Shown in pieces: positions 8,134 to 17,399 of a stretch of 64,000 nt of DNA. Under the pieces are notes generated by a model, which searched no databases, was not told the DNA's origin, and was given only the letters and a program-made list of their open reading frames with translations. Both the position numbers and the translations under genes were made by a program. Numbering within the stretch: the first letter of the stretch is position 1; each line of letters starts with the position of its first letter. Source of the stretch: Flavobacteriaceae bacterium D16. GTDB lineage: Bacteria > Bacteroidota > Bacteroidia > Flavobacteriales > Flavobacteriaceae. The stretch is from assembly GCA_021295155.1 (NCBI GenBank), contig JAJTJC010000035.1, forward strand, positions 744,001 to 808,000, given 5' to 3'.

Positions 8134-9039
8134 CTAAAATTCGAATTGCTTGCCGTCATCGGCAAGAAGGACTTCGGGGAAAATAGGTCGGGCTTCTTCT
8201 GCAAATCGGGAAATCTCCTGATAACGCGTTGAGTAATGACCAAGGACAAGGGCCTCCACCCCAGCATCCCGGGCTATCCGGGCGGCCTGTTTTGCCGTAC
8301 TGTGTTTAGTTGTTTCCGCCAAATGGGCCTCTTTTTCCAGGAAAGTTGCCTCATGGTATAATACCCTGACCCCTTTGAGGGAAGGAATCAGTGCGGGAGT
8401 GTATGCCGTGTCACTGCAGTAGGCGTAATTCCAGGGCCTTGGTGGGTCATAGGTGAGTTCGCTATTAGGAATTAACTGTCCACTATCCAGCAATATATCT
8501 TCACCAGACTTGATCTTCCTGAAATACGCTTTGTCTATGCCGTGTTTCTCTACAGCCTCAACATTGAGCTTACGTTGCCCTGTCTTTTCATAAAACAAAA
8601 AACCATTGGTGTAAATCCGGTGATCCAGGGGAAGTGTTTCAACATAAACCTGTTCATCTTCAAAGATCCGTTCCGATGAATCACGTGTTAGCTCATGGAA
8701 TATAAGCGGGTAGTTTGTCCAGGAATTCCCCAGTTTGAGCATTAGCGTTATGGCCTCCTTGATCCCCTTGGGACCATAAATATGCAATTCTTTATCCCTG
8801 CCTAATAGTCTAAAAGTAGAAATAAGCCCGGGTAAACCAAAAAAATGATCTCCATGCAGGTGTGATATAAAAATGTGACTTATCCTCGAAAACTTGACCT
8901 TATATTTCCTGAGTTGCACCTGGGTACCCTCCCCACAATCGATCAGGAAGAGGTGATTCTTTAATTCAAGTACCTGGGCAGTAGGATGGGTCAGAGTTCT
9001 GGGGGTAGCGGCATAACAACCGAGGATATGCAGTTTCAT
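8134..9039 (-). CDS. rnz: Ribonuclease Z
   Basis: A 301-residue metallo-beta-lactamase nuclease that processes tRNA 3' ends. The zinc-binding motif SHLHGDHFFGLPG is near residues 60-72, and further ligands follow in CSDTAY (near 210) and LGHYSTRY (near 267-274). The family N-terminus (LHILGCYAATP) is intact. The start ATG overlaps the stop of the DUF3291 gene in ATGA. It is the last tightly coupled gene of the pyrR-pyrB unit. Confidence 0.95.
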   Translation of the reverse strand: MKLHILGCYAATPRTLTHPTAQVLELKNHLFLIDCGEGTQVQLRKYKVKFSRISHIFISHLHGDHFFGLPGLISTFRLLGRDKELHIYGPKGIKEAITLMLKLGNSWTNYPLIFHELTRDSSERIFEDEQVYVETLPLDHRIYTNGFLFYEKTGQRKLNVEAVEKHGIDKAYFRKIKSGEDILLDSGQLIPNSELTYDPPRPWNYAYCSDTAYTPALIPSLKGVRVLYHEATFLEKEAHLAETTKHSTAKQAARIARDAGVEALVLGHYSTRYQEISRFAEEARPIFPEVLLADDGKQFEF

Positions 9040-9524
9040 TGTTTATATGAATTTACAAAAGACGCCGCTTCCTGCACGGTAAATGATTTTTTAAAAGTAA
9101 AAGCAAAAGGGGTTTCCCCGTGTTCTTCTAGATGCTGAAGACGATCCTTTGCTTCCTGCAGCGTGGGAATCATACCTTTTTGCAAATACCAACATACCAT
9201 ATGTCTTCCTTCAAACTTATGGAACCACTGTTTTCTTTTGCGAAAAATCTCCACGTGATCAGTGCGATAGGTATATTTAAAAAGATGATCCAAAGTTTCC
9301 CACACAGATAGGTTAACAATTAACATCGGATCGTGGAATACCTGAATGGCTTCATTCAGGTCGGCGTTTGGATTTGAAATATAACGCCAGACAAAACCCG
9401 GACATTTTTCTGCCAGTGCATTGATACGATCTACATTATTGACAAATTCAGAAAGTTGTGGATGGTCCAGAGGTGCCTGTAATCTGGCAATATTGAGTTG
9501 GGCCAGCTGGTAAACCATATTCAA
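9036..9524 (-). CDS. DUF3291 domain protein
   Basis: A 162-residue protein that matches DUF3291: AQLNIARLQAPLDHPQL at the N-terminus, a PGFVWR stretch, and the closing part with KFEGRHMVCWYLQKGMIPT. The family is related to antibiotic-biosynthesis monooxygenase-like dimeric alpha/beta barrels and its function is unknown. No signal peptide is present. Four-base overlaps on both sides (with the 110-residue gene and with rnz) indicate translational coupling. The repeated motif GMIPTLQEAKDRLQHL is close to VPTIQEARDIIEM in the neighbouring 110-residue protein, a resemblance over about a dozen residues only. Confidence 0.8.
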   Translation of the reverse strand: MNMVYQLAQLNIARLQAPLDHPQLSEFVNNVDRINALAEKCPGFVWRYISNPNADLNEAIQVFHDPMLIVNLSVWETLDHLFKYTYRTDHVEIFRKRKQWFHKFEGRHMVCWYLQKGMIPTLQEAKDRLQHLEEHGETPFAFTFKKSFTVQEAASFVNSYKQ

Positions 9525-9853
9525 ATTTCGAGATCTCTTTCTATCTCTTCCATCTCAATAATATCACGGGCTTCCTGTATAGTAGGGACAACACAGATCT
9601 CGTCAGGAACCTCATCAAAGGGCACTTTGCGGGTAACAAGTACAAAAGACTTCCTTCGACCTCTATGTTTATTGGATATATTTAAAAATTCGAGAATATC
9701 ATTAGCCGTTAAGGTAGAAAAGGAAAATAGGTTAATGATCAGATGGTCGTTTCTTAACCGCGGATACGAAGCATTCAGGTTTTCCAGGAACTTGCTCAGT
9801 GTTATTTTCTCCTGGAAAACGATTGTTGTATTTCCTTCTTTATCAAATATCAT
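9521..9853 (-). CDS. Small conserved protein, possibly STAS-like
   Basis: A 110-residue cytoplasmic protein that I cannot assign firmly. Its middle part, a hydrophobic strand (HLIINLFSFSTL), a helix (TANDILEFLNISNKH) and a second strand (KSFVLVT), resembles the layout of STAS/anti-anti-sigma domains, but the key phosphorylatable serine context is not convincing. It begins 4 bases after the pyrB stop and overlaps the DUF3291 gene by 4 bases. Its constant place between pyrB and rnz suggests a function tied to one of them, but this is inference. Confidence 0.6.
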   Translation of the reverse strand: MIFDKEGNTTIVFQEKITLSKFLENLNASYPRLRNDHLIINLFSFSTLTANDILEFLNISNKHRGRRKSFVLVTRKVPFDEVPDEICVVPTIQEARDIIEMEEIERDLEI

Positions 9854-9857
9854 AACG

Positions 9858-10787
9858 CTACTGTTTTATTTTCGAGGCCAGCAGATAAATAACTGCCATA
9901 CGAATAGCCACACCGTTTTCAACCTGATCCAAGATAATGGATTGTCCGGAATCTGCGACATCACTGGTAATTTCCACCCCTCTGTTAATAGGTCCCGGGT
10001 GCATTACAACAATTTCCTTTTCCAAACTCTTAAGTATGGCTTTATTCAAACCATATTGCTGGGTATACTCCCTGTTTGACGGAAAGTAGCTCAGATCCAT
10101 CCGTTCCTTTTGAATCCTGAGCATATTGGCTACATCACACCAGTTCAGAGCTTTCCTAAGGTTGGTTTCAACGCCCACCCCAAGGCTTTCGATATATTTG
10201 GGAATAAGGGTTCTGGGACCACATACCTTAACTTCTGCACCCTGCAGCTGCAAAGCAAAAATATTGGATAAGGCTACCCTGGAATGCAAAATGTCTCCTA
10301 CGATCACCACTTTTTTTCCAGCGACCCCTCCTAATCGTTCCCTTATGGAAAAAGAATCAAGCAATGCCTGGGTAGGATGTTCATGTGCTCCATCACCGGC
10401 ATTTATAATTGAAGCACTAACGTTCTTTGAAAGAAAAATTCCTGCACCTGGGTTTGGATGCCGCATAACCACCATATCCACTTTCATGGAAAGGATATTA
10501 TTGACGGTATCTATGAGCGTTTCTCCTTTTTTAACGGACGACTGACCCGCAGAAAAGTTGATCACATCAGCAGACAGCCTTTTTTCCGCTAATTCAAAAG
10601 ACAATTTAGTGCGTGTACTGCTTTCGAAAAAAATATTTGCAATGGTAATATCGCGGAGCGAAGGTACTTTCTTTATCGAGCGATTGATTACCTCCTTAAA
10701 ATGGTCGGCCGTTTCAAATATGAGTTGAATGTCTTCTTCCTTGAGGTATTTTATTCCCAGCAGGTGATTTACACTTAACTCACTCAT
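9858..10787 (-). CDS. pyrB: Aspartate carbamoyltransferase catalytic subunit
   Basis: A 309-residue enzyme that joins carbamoyl phosphate and aspartate, the committed step of pyrimidine synthesis. Carbamoyl-phosphate binding motifs are SSTRTKLSFE near residues 55-64, MRHPNPGAG near 107-115 and EHPTQALLDSF near 134-144; the aspartate site HPGPINRGVEI is near 263-273. Length is normal for the catalytic chain. It starts 2 bases after the pyrR stop, so pyrR and pyrB are one transcription unit. No pyrI regulatory subunit is visible nearby. Confidence 0.97.
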   Translation of the reverse strand: MSELSVNHLLGIKYLKEEDIQLIFETADHFKEVINRSIKKVPSLRDITIANIFFESSTRTKLSFELAEKRLSADVINFSAGQSSVKKGETLIDTVNNILSMKVDMVVMRHPNPGAGIFLSKNVSASIINAGDGAHEHPTQALLDSFSIRERLGGVAGKKVVIVGDILHSRVALSNIFALQLQGAEVKVCGPRTLIPKYIESLGVGVETNLRKALNWCDVANMLRIQKERMDLSYFPSNREYTQQYGLNKAILKSLEKEIVVMHPGPINRGVEITSDVADSGQSIILDQVENGVAIRMAVIYLLASKIKQ

Positions 10788-10789
10788 AT

Positions 10790-11329
10790 TTAACTATTTA
10801 TCAAATATATAACGTCCTTATCCGGATCTTCGGACCAGACTACCTGAACCCTTTCCTCATTAATGGCGTCCACTTGCCTGCCCCGGTAGTCCGGTTGAAT
10901 CGGCAAATGTCTGCTAAACCTACGGTCAATCAGGGTAAGTAATTCTATAGATCTTGGCCTGCCAAAAGATTGTATTGCCGTTAAAGCAGCGCGAATACTC
11001 CTGCCGGTATACAACACATCATCAATCATCACTACATCTTTGCCTTCTACCAGAAAATCAATTTTGGTACTGCTTGCCTCCAGGGTTTTTTCACCCCGTC
11101 TGAAATCATCCCGATAAAAAGTAATATCCAGATATCCCAGCTCAATATCACGCACCTTGTAATCATTAACAAGCATATTGGCGAGTCGTTGCGCTACATG
11201 TATACCTCTGGGCTGTATTCCTACCAAAACGGTATTTTTAAAATCCAGATGCTTTTCCAAAAGCTGACAAGCCAAACGATGAAGGATGATGTGAATTTCT
11301 TTAGAAGAAAGGAGGACTTTTTGACTCAT
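10790..11329 (-). CDS. pyrR: Bifunctional pyr regulator / uracil phosphoribosyltransferase PyrR
   Basis: A 179-residue type I phosphoribosyltransferase. The PRPP-binding loop VVMIDDVLYTGRSIRAAL is near residues 98-115, and the GIQPRGIHVAQRL and DITFYRDD stretches are typical of PyrR. In Bacillus, PyrR binds pyr mRNA leaders and controls termination. Here the putative -7 box ends only 29 bases before the start codon, so the leader is too short for such an attenuator upstream of this gene. It may act elsewhere or only as an enzyme. It is the first gene of the pyrR-pyrB-rnz unit. Confidence 0.94.
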   Translation of the reverse strand: MSQKVLLSSKEIHIILHRLACQLLEKHLDFKNTVLVGIQPRGIHVAQRLANMLVNDYKVRDIELGYLDITFYRDDFRRGEKTLEASSTKIDFLVEGKDVVMIDDVLYTGRSIRAALTAIQSFGRPRSIELLTLIDRRFSRHLPIQPDYRGRQVDAINEERVQVVWSEDPDKDVIYLINS

Positions 11330-11357
11330 GTGGGTAAGGAATCCGTCACGTTCAGCA

Positions 11358-11365
11358 CAAAAATA
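11358..11365 (-). promoter_or_regulatory. -7 box for pyrR
   Basis: Minus-strand TATTTTTG is an exact match to TAnnTTTG, 28 bases before the pyrR ATG. It lies downstream of the rpsA terminator, so the pyr unit appears to be transcribed separately from rpsA. Confidence 0.5.
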
Positions 11366-11422
11366 GGCATTTCTTGCGAATCTTATCAGTCTTGTTTGAC
11401 CCGGGGGCCTTTATAATGGATA

Positions 11423-11454
11423 TAAAAAACCCCGGCTAAAAGCCAGGGTTTTAA
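11423..11454 (-). terminator. Terminator after rpsA
   Basis: Read on the minus strand, AAAACCCTGGC - TTTTA - GCCGGGGTTTTTT forms a strong hairpin with one G-U or mismatch pair and a T-run. It ends rpsA transcription before the pyrR promoter. Confidence 0.85.
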
Positions 11455-11474
11455 ATTATCAATGAAAAGCAAGC

Positions 11475-13304
11475 TTATTTTTTCTTGCCAGCTTCCATTT
11501 TATCCTTCAGCGCCTGAAGTTGCTCGTTGGCATCACCTAGAGTCGGCTTCGCCTCATCCGCTGCTGCCGCTGCCTTTTTCTTAGCAGTCCTTACATTGCG
11601 CTGTTCTTCTTCTTTGAATATTGCTGTATGACTAGCTACAACACGTTTGTAATCCTTATTAAATTCAATGATTTTAAATTCTGCTTCTTCACCTTTAGCC
11701 AATTTCTTACCATCTTCTTTTTCCATATGGCGTTGTGGTACAAAGGCAGTAATATCCTCATTGAATGCAATAATGGCACCTTTATCTACAATCTCTGTAA
11801 TTGAAGCTTTGTGCACAGTTCCCAGGGCAAATTCTGCTTCGTATTTATCCCATGGGTTTTCTGTAGTCTGCTTATGACCAAGGCTCAACTTGCGTCCTTC
11901 CACATCCAATTCCAGAACTTCTACTTCAAGCGTGTCTCCAACGGTTACAAACTCTGATGGATGCTTGATTTTCTTAGTCCATGAAAGATCAGAGATATAG
12001 ATTAATCCGTCGATACCTTCTTCCAGCTCTACAAATACTCCAAAATTCGTGAAGTTCCTTACAATTCCTTTATGACGGGAACCTACCGGGTATTTCGAAG
12101 TAATGTCTGTCCAAGGATCCGGAGTCAATTGCTTGAGTCCCAAAGACATTTTTCTGTCTTCACGATCCAAAGTAAGGACCACAGCCTCCAATTCATCTCC
12201 AACTTTTACAAAATCCTGTGCAGAGCGCAGGTGAGTAGACCAGGACATTTCAGAAACGTGGATTAAACCTTCCACTCCTTCAGCTACTTCAAGGAAAGCA
12301 CCGTAGTCAGCAATGACCACTACTTTACCTTTAACCTTATCCCCAATCTTGATCTCATCTCCAAGAGCATCCCATGGATGTTTCTCCAATTGCTTCAATC
12401 CAAGCTGGATTCTGGATTTGTTATCATCAAAGTCCAGGATTACAACGTTCAGCTTTTGGTCAAGTTCAACCACTTCATTAGGATGGTTGATTCTACTCCA
12501 TGAAAGATCGGTAATATGGATAAGTCCGTCTACACCACCAAGGTCGATGAATACACCATAAGAAGTAATGTTTTTGACAACACCCTCCAATACTTGTCCT
12601 TTCTCCAACTGGCTGATGATCTCCCGCTTCTGCTCTTCAATATCGGCTTCGATAAGTGCTTTATGGGAAACTACCACGTTTTTGAATTCCTGGTTGATCT
12701 TAACTACCTTAAATTCCATGTTTTTACCAACATACTGGTCGTAATCACGGATAGGTTTAACATCAATCTGTGAACCGGGAAGGAAAGCTTCAATGCCAAA
12801 TACATCGACAATCATACCTCCTTTGGTTCTGCATTTTATAAAACCGGTAACTACCTCTTCCTTGTCATGGGCTGCATTTACACGATCCCAGGCCTTAATA
12901 ACCCTGGCCTTCCTGTGAGAAAGCACCAATTGGCCACTCTTATCTTCCCTGATATCAATAAGCACCTCAACCTTGTCCCCTATTTTGAGGTCAGGATTGT
13001 AACGGAATTCATTGAGAGAGATTACCCCTTCGGATTTTGCATTGATGTCAATAATTGCTTCCCTGTCTGTCAGGTGGGTCACTGTACCCTCTACTACCTC
13101 TTCATCTGCTGTGTCTACGAAATTTTCCGCAACAAGCTTTTCAAACTCTTCCAGTTTGGAATCATCAACACGTTCAATACCCTCTTCGTACTTTTCCCAG
13201 TCGAAATTTTCAAGAAATTCCTGTGGGTCCTGTTGTGGGGTTGTTACTTCTTCTTGCACCGCAGCAACTTCCTGTTCTGGTGCTGTTGTTTTTTCTTCAG
13301 CCAT
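11475..13304 (-). CDS. rpsA: 30S ribosomal protein S1
   Basis: A 609-residue RNA-binding ribosomal protein that helps load mRNA on the 30S subunit. Six S1 (OB-fold) repeats are visible. Four canonical ones are GVFIDLGGVDGLIH, GAFLEVAEGVEGLIH, GVFVELEEGIDGLIY and the earlier GMIVDVFGIEAFLPGSQ; degenerate ones start near residue 65 and near 490. An acidic, low-complexity N-terminus (first 60 residues) and a Lys/Ala-rich C-terminus flank them. In Bacteroidetes, S1 is important because most genes lack Shine-Dalgarno sites. The gene has its own promoter and terminator. Confidence 0.96.
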   Translation of the reverse strand: MAEEKTTAPEQEVAAVQEEVTTPQQDPQEFLENFDWEKYEEGIERVDDSKLEEFEKLVAENFVDTADEEVVEGTVTHLTDREAIIDINAKSEGVISLNEFRYNPDLKIGDKVEVLIDIREDKSGQLVLSHRKARVIKAWDRVNAAHDKEEVVTGFIKCRTKGGMIVDVFGIEAFLPGSQIDVKPIRDYDQYVGKNMEFKVVKINQEFKNVVVSHKALIEADIEEQKREIISQLEKGQVLEGVVKNITSYGVFIDLGGVDGLIHITDLSWSRINHPNEVVELDQKLNVVILDFDDNKSRIQLGLKQLEKHPWDALGDEIKIGDKVKGKVVVIADYGAFLEVAEGVEGLIHVSEMSWSTHLRSAQDFVKVGDELEAVVLTLDREDRKMSLGLKQLTPDPWTDITSKYPVGSRHKGIVRNFTNFGVFVELEEGIDGLIYISDLSWTKKIKHPSEFVTVGDTLEVEVLELDVEGRKLSLGHKQTTENPWDKYEAEFALGTVHKASITEIVDKGAIIAFNEDITAFVPQRHMEKEDGKKLAKGEEAEFKIIEFNKDYKRVVASHTAIFKEEEQRNVRTAKKKAAAAADEAKPTLGDANEQLQALKDKMEAGKKK

Positions 13305-13418
13305 CTGCTGATTTGATTTGTATCCTGCAAAACCTCAGAAGTTAGGCGTTGTTCGCAGAAGATATTATTATTGTTTTATAAGCCCTTTTCGCTCCTGATC
13401 ATCCGCCAAAAAGGAGCG

Positions 13419-13449
13419 CAAAAATACAATTTAATTCTTGTTTATCAAA
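13419..13449 (-). promoter_or_regulatory. Promoter for rpsA (-33 and -7)
   Basis: On the minus strand TTTG (13449-13446) is followed after 19 bases by TATTTTTG (13426-13419). This matches the Bacteroidetes TTTG / TAnnTTTG arrangement. The predicted start of transcription gives a leader of about 110 bases before the rpsA ATG, long enough for control by S1 itself. Confidence 0.65.
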
Positions 13450-13563
13450 CCTTTGGGCTTATTAACCATTAAGATTTGGTTATCATCTATTTCTGCGGGT
13501 TATGACCTTTGTATATTTCGTATCTTTAGGTTTTACAATTTATCTAAATAATTATCATAAACT

Positions 13564-13944
13564 ATGAGCGTAAAAAGTAAATATCAGGCGGTCCTGGAAC
13601 TGGGTGAAAAGCTTGCTGTTCAGGACGGGAGTATTACTGAAGAAAATGGGGTTTTGAAAATCAAAGGCCAGACCAAGACTCAGTATGAAAAAAACTTACT
13701 TTGGGACAAGATCAAAGAAATAGGAGGTGAAAAAGCCACAGATATCAAGGCAAATATTACCGTGGCAGATGATTCTGTTTATCACAGGCATACTGTAAAA
13801 TCTGGGGAATCACTTAGTAAGATCGCCAAACACTACTACGGTGATCCCATGAAGTACAAACAGATTTTCGCTGCCAATACCACAATTTTGGATAGTCCTG
13901 ACCTAATTTATCCGGATCAGGAACTGGTAATCCCGAACCTGTAG
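13564..13944 (+). CDS. BON-like and LysM domain protein (Kbp/YgaU-like)
   Basis: A 126-residue protein without a signal peptide. Residues about 10-68 form a BON-like domain (VLELGEKLAVQDG, a VLKIKGQTKT strand). Residues about 77-124 form a LysM domain (HTVKSGESLSKIAKHYYGDP, then N-x-x-x-LDSPDLIYPDQELVIP). This two-domain layout is that of E. coli Kbp (YgaU), a cytoplasmic potassium-binding protein. The role here is inferred from that similarity. It is a single gene with a hairpin terminator immediately after its stop. Confidence 0.82.
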   Translation: MSVKSKYQAVLELGEKLAVQDGSITEENGVLKIKGQTKTQYEKNLLWDKIKEIGGEKATDIKANITVADDSVYHRHTVKSGESLSKIAKHYYGDPMKYKQIFAANTTILDSPDLIYPDQELVIPNL

Positions 13945-13959
13945 CGTTCAATAAGCAAT

Positions 13960-13988
13960 AAAAAGCGGCCATCCAGCCGCTTTTTTTA
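13960..13988. terminator. Bidirectional terminator between the LysM gene and cmk
   Basis: AAAAAGCGGC - CATCCA - GCCGC followed by TTTTTTT. A-runs and T-runs on both sides let it serve both convergent genes. The T-run contains the TAA stop of cmk (13988-13986). Confidence 0.85.
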
Positions 13989-14678
13989 TTCTTCTGCAAT
14001 GATTTGCCTGGCCAGGAAATGCAATCGTTCAAATTGTTCCGAAAGACCCATGTCAGAGTTGTCTACAACCACAGCGTCTTCTGCCTTTTTCAATGGAGAA
14101 ACAGCGCGATTAGCATCTATATGATCCCGCTTTCTAACATTCTCAAGGACTTCCTCGTACTGTACTTTTTCTCCCTTATCCAGAAGTTCTTTGTATCGAC
14201 GGGCGGCCCGGATATCAGGAGATGCCGTCATAAATATCTTAAGTTCTGCATCAGGAAAAACAACGGTGCCAATATCCCGTCCATCCATTACCAGTCCCTT
14301 GTTTTTACCCATTTTACGCTGCAATGCCACTAATTTTTCCCTAACCTCTGGAAGTATTGCAACCTGGCTAACCATCCGGGACACCTCCAATGTGCGTATT
14401 TGTTTTTCTACATTTTCACCATTCAGATACATATCGGACCTTCCGGTATCAGGATTATGCCTAAACTCCAGTTCAAGCCCTTTTAAATGGTTTATCAGGG
14501 CCTTATCATCTACAGTTTCTCCGGAGATAAAACCGGATCGAAGTGCGTATAAGGTTACCGCCCGGTACATGGCACCAGTGTCCACATATATATATGAAAG
14601 TGCAGCGGCCAGTTGTCTGGCGACCGTGCTTTTTCCTGTCGAGGAAAACCCATCAATGGCAATAGTAATATCGGACAT
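13986..14678 (-). CDS. cmk: Cytidylate kinase
   Basis: A 230-residue nucleoside monophosphate kinase that phosphorylates CMP and dCMP. The P-loop is IDGFSSTGKSTVARQLA (residues 8-24), followed by YVDTGAMYRAVTLYAL, the DGRDIGTVVFPDAELKIFMTAS stretch near 150, and the R-RRYKEL lid region. Note F-S-S in place of the more common P-A/S-G in the P-loop. Length is normal. In many bacteria cmk lies next to rpsA; here they are separated by the LysM gene in the opposite direction. Confidence 0.96.
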   Translation of the reverse strand: MSDITIAIDGFSSTGKSTVARQLAAALSYIYVDTGAMYRAVTLYALRSGFISGETVDDKALINHLKGLELEFRHNPDTGRSDMYLNGENVEKQIRTLEVSRMVSQVAILPEVREKLVALQRKMGKNKGLVMDGRDIGTVVFPDAELKIFMTASPDIRAARRYKELLDKGEKVQYEEVLENVRKRDHIDANRAVSPLKKAEDAVVVDNSDMGLSEQFERLHFLARQIIAEE

Positions 14679-14728
14679 TAGCTAATAGTATTCAGATTCT
14701 CCCGGTTTCTTTTTGGGGATATTGAAAA

Positions 14729-17179
14729 TTAGAGTTTTTTAGCATTTTTTACCTTTTGATTGGTAATTGCTATATCAATAACTTCACTCATATCAGTCAG
14801 ATAATGAAAGGTAAGTCCTTTGCGGTATTCTTCCTTAATCTCCTCAATATCTTTTCGATTGTCTTCACAAAGGATGATCTCCTTGATTCGTGCCCGTTTT
14901 GCAGCAAGGATTTTTTCCTTGATCCCACCAACCGGCAATACCTTACCTCTAAGGGTAATCTCCCCGGTCATGGCCAGGCTCTTTTTTACTTTCTTTTGGG
15001 TAAATAAAGAGACCAGTGAGGTCAGCATGGCTATCCCTGCACTGGGACCGTCTTTTGGGGTTGCTCCTTCCGGCACATGGATATGCACATTATATTTATC
15101 AAATATTTCAGGGTCCAGTCCATAGGTTTCTGCATTTGAGCGGATAAACTGCATGGCAATTGCCGCCGACTCCTTCATGACTTTTCCCAGGTTACCGGTA
15201 ATATTCAGGGTACCCTTACCTTTTGAAATAATGGATTCAATAAACAGGATATCTCCTCCAACCTGAGTCCAGGCCAATCCGGTTACTACCCCTGCAACTT
15301 CGTTGTTTTCGTACTTGTCACGTTCCAATCGGGGTGGTCCAAGGACTTTTTCAACATCCTCGTTGTTAACTTTTACCTCATAAGGTTCTTCCATAGCGAT
15401 GGACTTGGCAGCATAACGCACCATTTTGGCTAATTGCTTTTCCAGTCCCCTTACCCCGGATTCCCGGGTATATCCTTCAACGATCTTCTCCAGTTGTCGT
15501 TTACCTATCTTTAAATGATCCCTGCTTAAACCGTGCTCTTTGAGCTGTTTGGGAAGCAGGTGCCTTTTTCCTATTTCAACTTTTTCCTCAATGGTATATC
15601 CGGTGACATTAATAATCTCCATACGGTCTCGCAGGGCTGGCTGTATTGTAGCCAGATTATTCGCCGTAGCGATGAACATCACCTTGGAGAGGTCATAACC
15701 CATCTCAAGGAAATTGTCGTAGAATTCATTGTTTTGTTCCGGGTCCAAAACCTCCAGCATGGCTGAAGAAGGATCCCCTTGATGGGCACTGGATAGTTTG
15801 TCTATCTCGTCCAGGATAAAAACAGGATTAGATGTTCCGGATTTTTTTATGTTTTGGACTATTCTTCCCGGCATAGCCCCTATATAGGTTTTACGATGCC
15901 CCCTGATTTCCGCTTCATCTCTAAGTCCACCCAGAGACATACGCACGTATTCCCTACCAAGGGCTTCGGCAACCGACTTACCCAAGGAAGTTTTTCCTAC
16001 CCCCGGAGGCCCATATAGACAAAGGATAGGGGATTTCATATCCTTGCGCAGTTTTAGTACTGCCAGGTATTCTATAATGCGCCTTTTAACATCCTCCAGA
16101 CCATAGTGATCGCGATCCAAAATTCGCTCTGCGCGTCTCAAATCAAATTTGTCCTGAGAATACTCATTCCAGGGCAAGTCCAACAGCAAATCCAGGTAAT
16201 TACGCTGAATGGAATATTCTGCAACCTGCGGATTCATGCGTTGCAATTTGGCCAACTCCTTCCCAAAGTGCTCTGCTACCTTTTTATCCCATTTTTTCTT
16301 CTTAGCACGCACTTGCATTTCCTGGACTTCTTCGTCATAGGAGACCCCTCCAAGTTCCTCCTGAATGGTTTTCATTTGCTGGTGCAGGAAGTATTCCCTT
16401 TGTTGCTGATCCATGTCGCTGCGGACCTTGGATTGAATATCACGTTGCAATTGCAGTTTTTGATATTCCACATTCATGTACTTCAGAGTTGCCAAAGCAC
16501 GTTCCTGTAAATTCCCAATCTCCAGCAGTTCCTGTTTTTCATGAACCTCGAGGTTCAGGTTAGAGGAAACAAAATTGATCAAAAAGCTATTGCTTTGAAT
16601 ATTTTTGATGGCAAAAGAGGCCTCTGAAGGTAGATTGGGATTTTCCTTGATAATGGTAAGTGCAAGGTCTTTAATCGACTCTATTATCGCCAGAAACTCT
16701 TCGCTGGTTTGATCAGTGGGTTGTTCCAGGGTTTCCCTGATGGTAGCCGTCATATAGGGCTGCTCGGTCAGTACCTCGGAAATTTCAAATCGTTTTTTTC
16801 CCTGGATAATCACTGTAGTATTCCCATCTGGCATCTTTAAAACCCGCAGTATACGGGCAACCGTTCCCACGGTATTGATATCCTTGATCCCCGGGTTTTC
16901 GGTTGCTTCATCTTTCTGAGAAACTACACCGATGACTTTAGTTCCATTGTTAGCATCACTGATAAGCTGAATAGAGGCGTCCCTTCCTGCAGTGATAGGT
17001 ACAACCACTCCCGGGAAAAGAACCGTATTTCTCAAGGGGAGAATTGGAAGCGTTTCCGGCAGTTGCTCATTATGCATCTCCTCCTCGTCCTCAGGAGTTA
17101 AAAGAGGAATCAGTTCCGAATCCTCATCAATACTCTGAAACGCCATATTGTCAAATTTTATAAAAAAAGAGTCTTTCAT
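14729..17179 (-). CDS. lon: ATP-dependent Lon protease
   Basis: An 816-residue hexameric AAA+ serine protease that removes damaged and regulatory proteins. The N-terminal LON substrate domain begins at [16 protein letters not shown] (near residue 44) and is followed by a coiled-coil stretch. Walker A is GPPGVGKT at about residues 390-397, and Walker B is [10 protein letters not shown]. The C-terminal protease domain has the catalytic Ser in DGPSAG (Ser713) and the Lys in [13 protein letters not shown]. The start at 17179 is chosen because the N-terminal [15 protein letters not shown] stretch is preceded by similar residues in relatives; a second ATG lies 11 codons in. Confidence 0.97.
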   Translation of the reverse strand: MKDSFFIKFDNMAFQSIDEDSELIPLLTPEDEEEMHNEQLPETLPILPLRNTVLFPGVVVPITAGRDASIQLISDANNGTKVIGVVSQKDEATENPGIKDINTVGTVARILRVLKMPDGNTTVIIQGKKRFEISEVLTEQPYMTATIRETLEQPTDQTSEEFLAIIESIKDLALTIIKENPNLPSEASFAIKNIQSNSFLINFVSSNLNLEVHEKQELLEIGNLQERALATLKYMNVEYQKLQLQRDIQSKVRSDMDQQQREYFLHQQMKTIQEELGGVSYDEEVQEMQVRAKKKKWDKKVAEHFGKELAKLQRMNPQVAEYSIQRNYLDLLLDLPWNEYSQDKFDLRRAERILDRDHYGLEDVKRRIIEYLAVLKLRKDMKSPILCLYGPPGVGKTSLGKSVAEALGREYVRMSLGGLRDEAEIRGHRKTYIGAMPGRIVQNIKKSGTSNPVFILDEIDKLSSAHQGDPSSAMLEVLDPEQNNEFYDNFLEMGYDLSKVMFIATANNLATIQPALRDRMEIINVTGYTIEEKVEIGKRHLLPKQLKEHGLSRDHLKIGKRQLEKIVEGYTRESGVRGLEKQLAKMVRYAAKSIAMEEPYEVKVNNEDVEKVLGPPRLERDKYENNEVAGVVTGLAWTQVGGDILFIESIISKGKGTLNITGNLGKVMKESAAIAMQFIRSNAETYGLDPEIFDKYNVHIHVPEGATPKDGPSAGIAMLTSLVSLFTQKKVKKSLAMTGEITLRGKVLPVGGIKEKILAAKRARIKEIILCEDNRKDIEEIKEEYRKGLTFHYLTDMSEVIDIAITNQKVKNAKKL

Positions 17180-17351
17180 AGTTATTTATACAGTCATTCT
17201 GTCACTTAATATTCTTCATTGGGCCCTTTACAAATACCTTCTCACTTCAGTCCAACCCATTATTAGAGGGATAAAGAACTAAAAAAAGGGCTAATCGTCC
17301 CCCATAAAGGTCAATTCCTATGCCAAGCTTCAAATTATTTTCCTAAAAGAG

Positions 17352-17384
17352 TGTAACAATCCCTAAATTCATTCATCTCTAAAG
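17352..17384 (+). promoter_or_regulatory. Candidate ECF sigma promoter (autoregulatory)
   Basis: TGTAACA (17352-17358) and TCTAAAG (17378-17384) lie 48 and 22 bases before the sigma gene start. The same two 7-mers precede the second ECF sigma gene at 37872. TGTAACA looks like an ECF -35 element with its AAC core. That the gene controls itself is inference. Confidence 0.4.
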
Positions 17385-17399
17385 CAAACGTTCCACTTT

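Noticed and set aside
11475-13316. Several long open frames on the plus strand opposite rpsA (up to 149 codons)
   Set aside because: They mirror the codon pattern of rpsA, have Cys/Phe-rich or Ser-rich composition unlike real proteins, and show no family resemblance.
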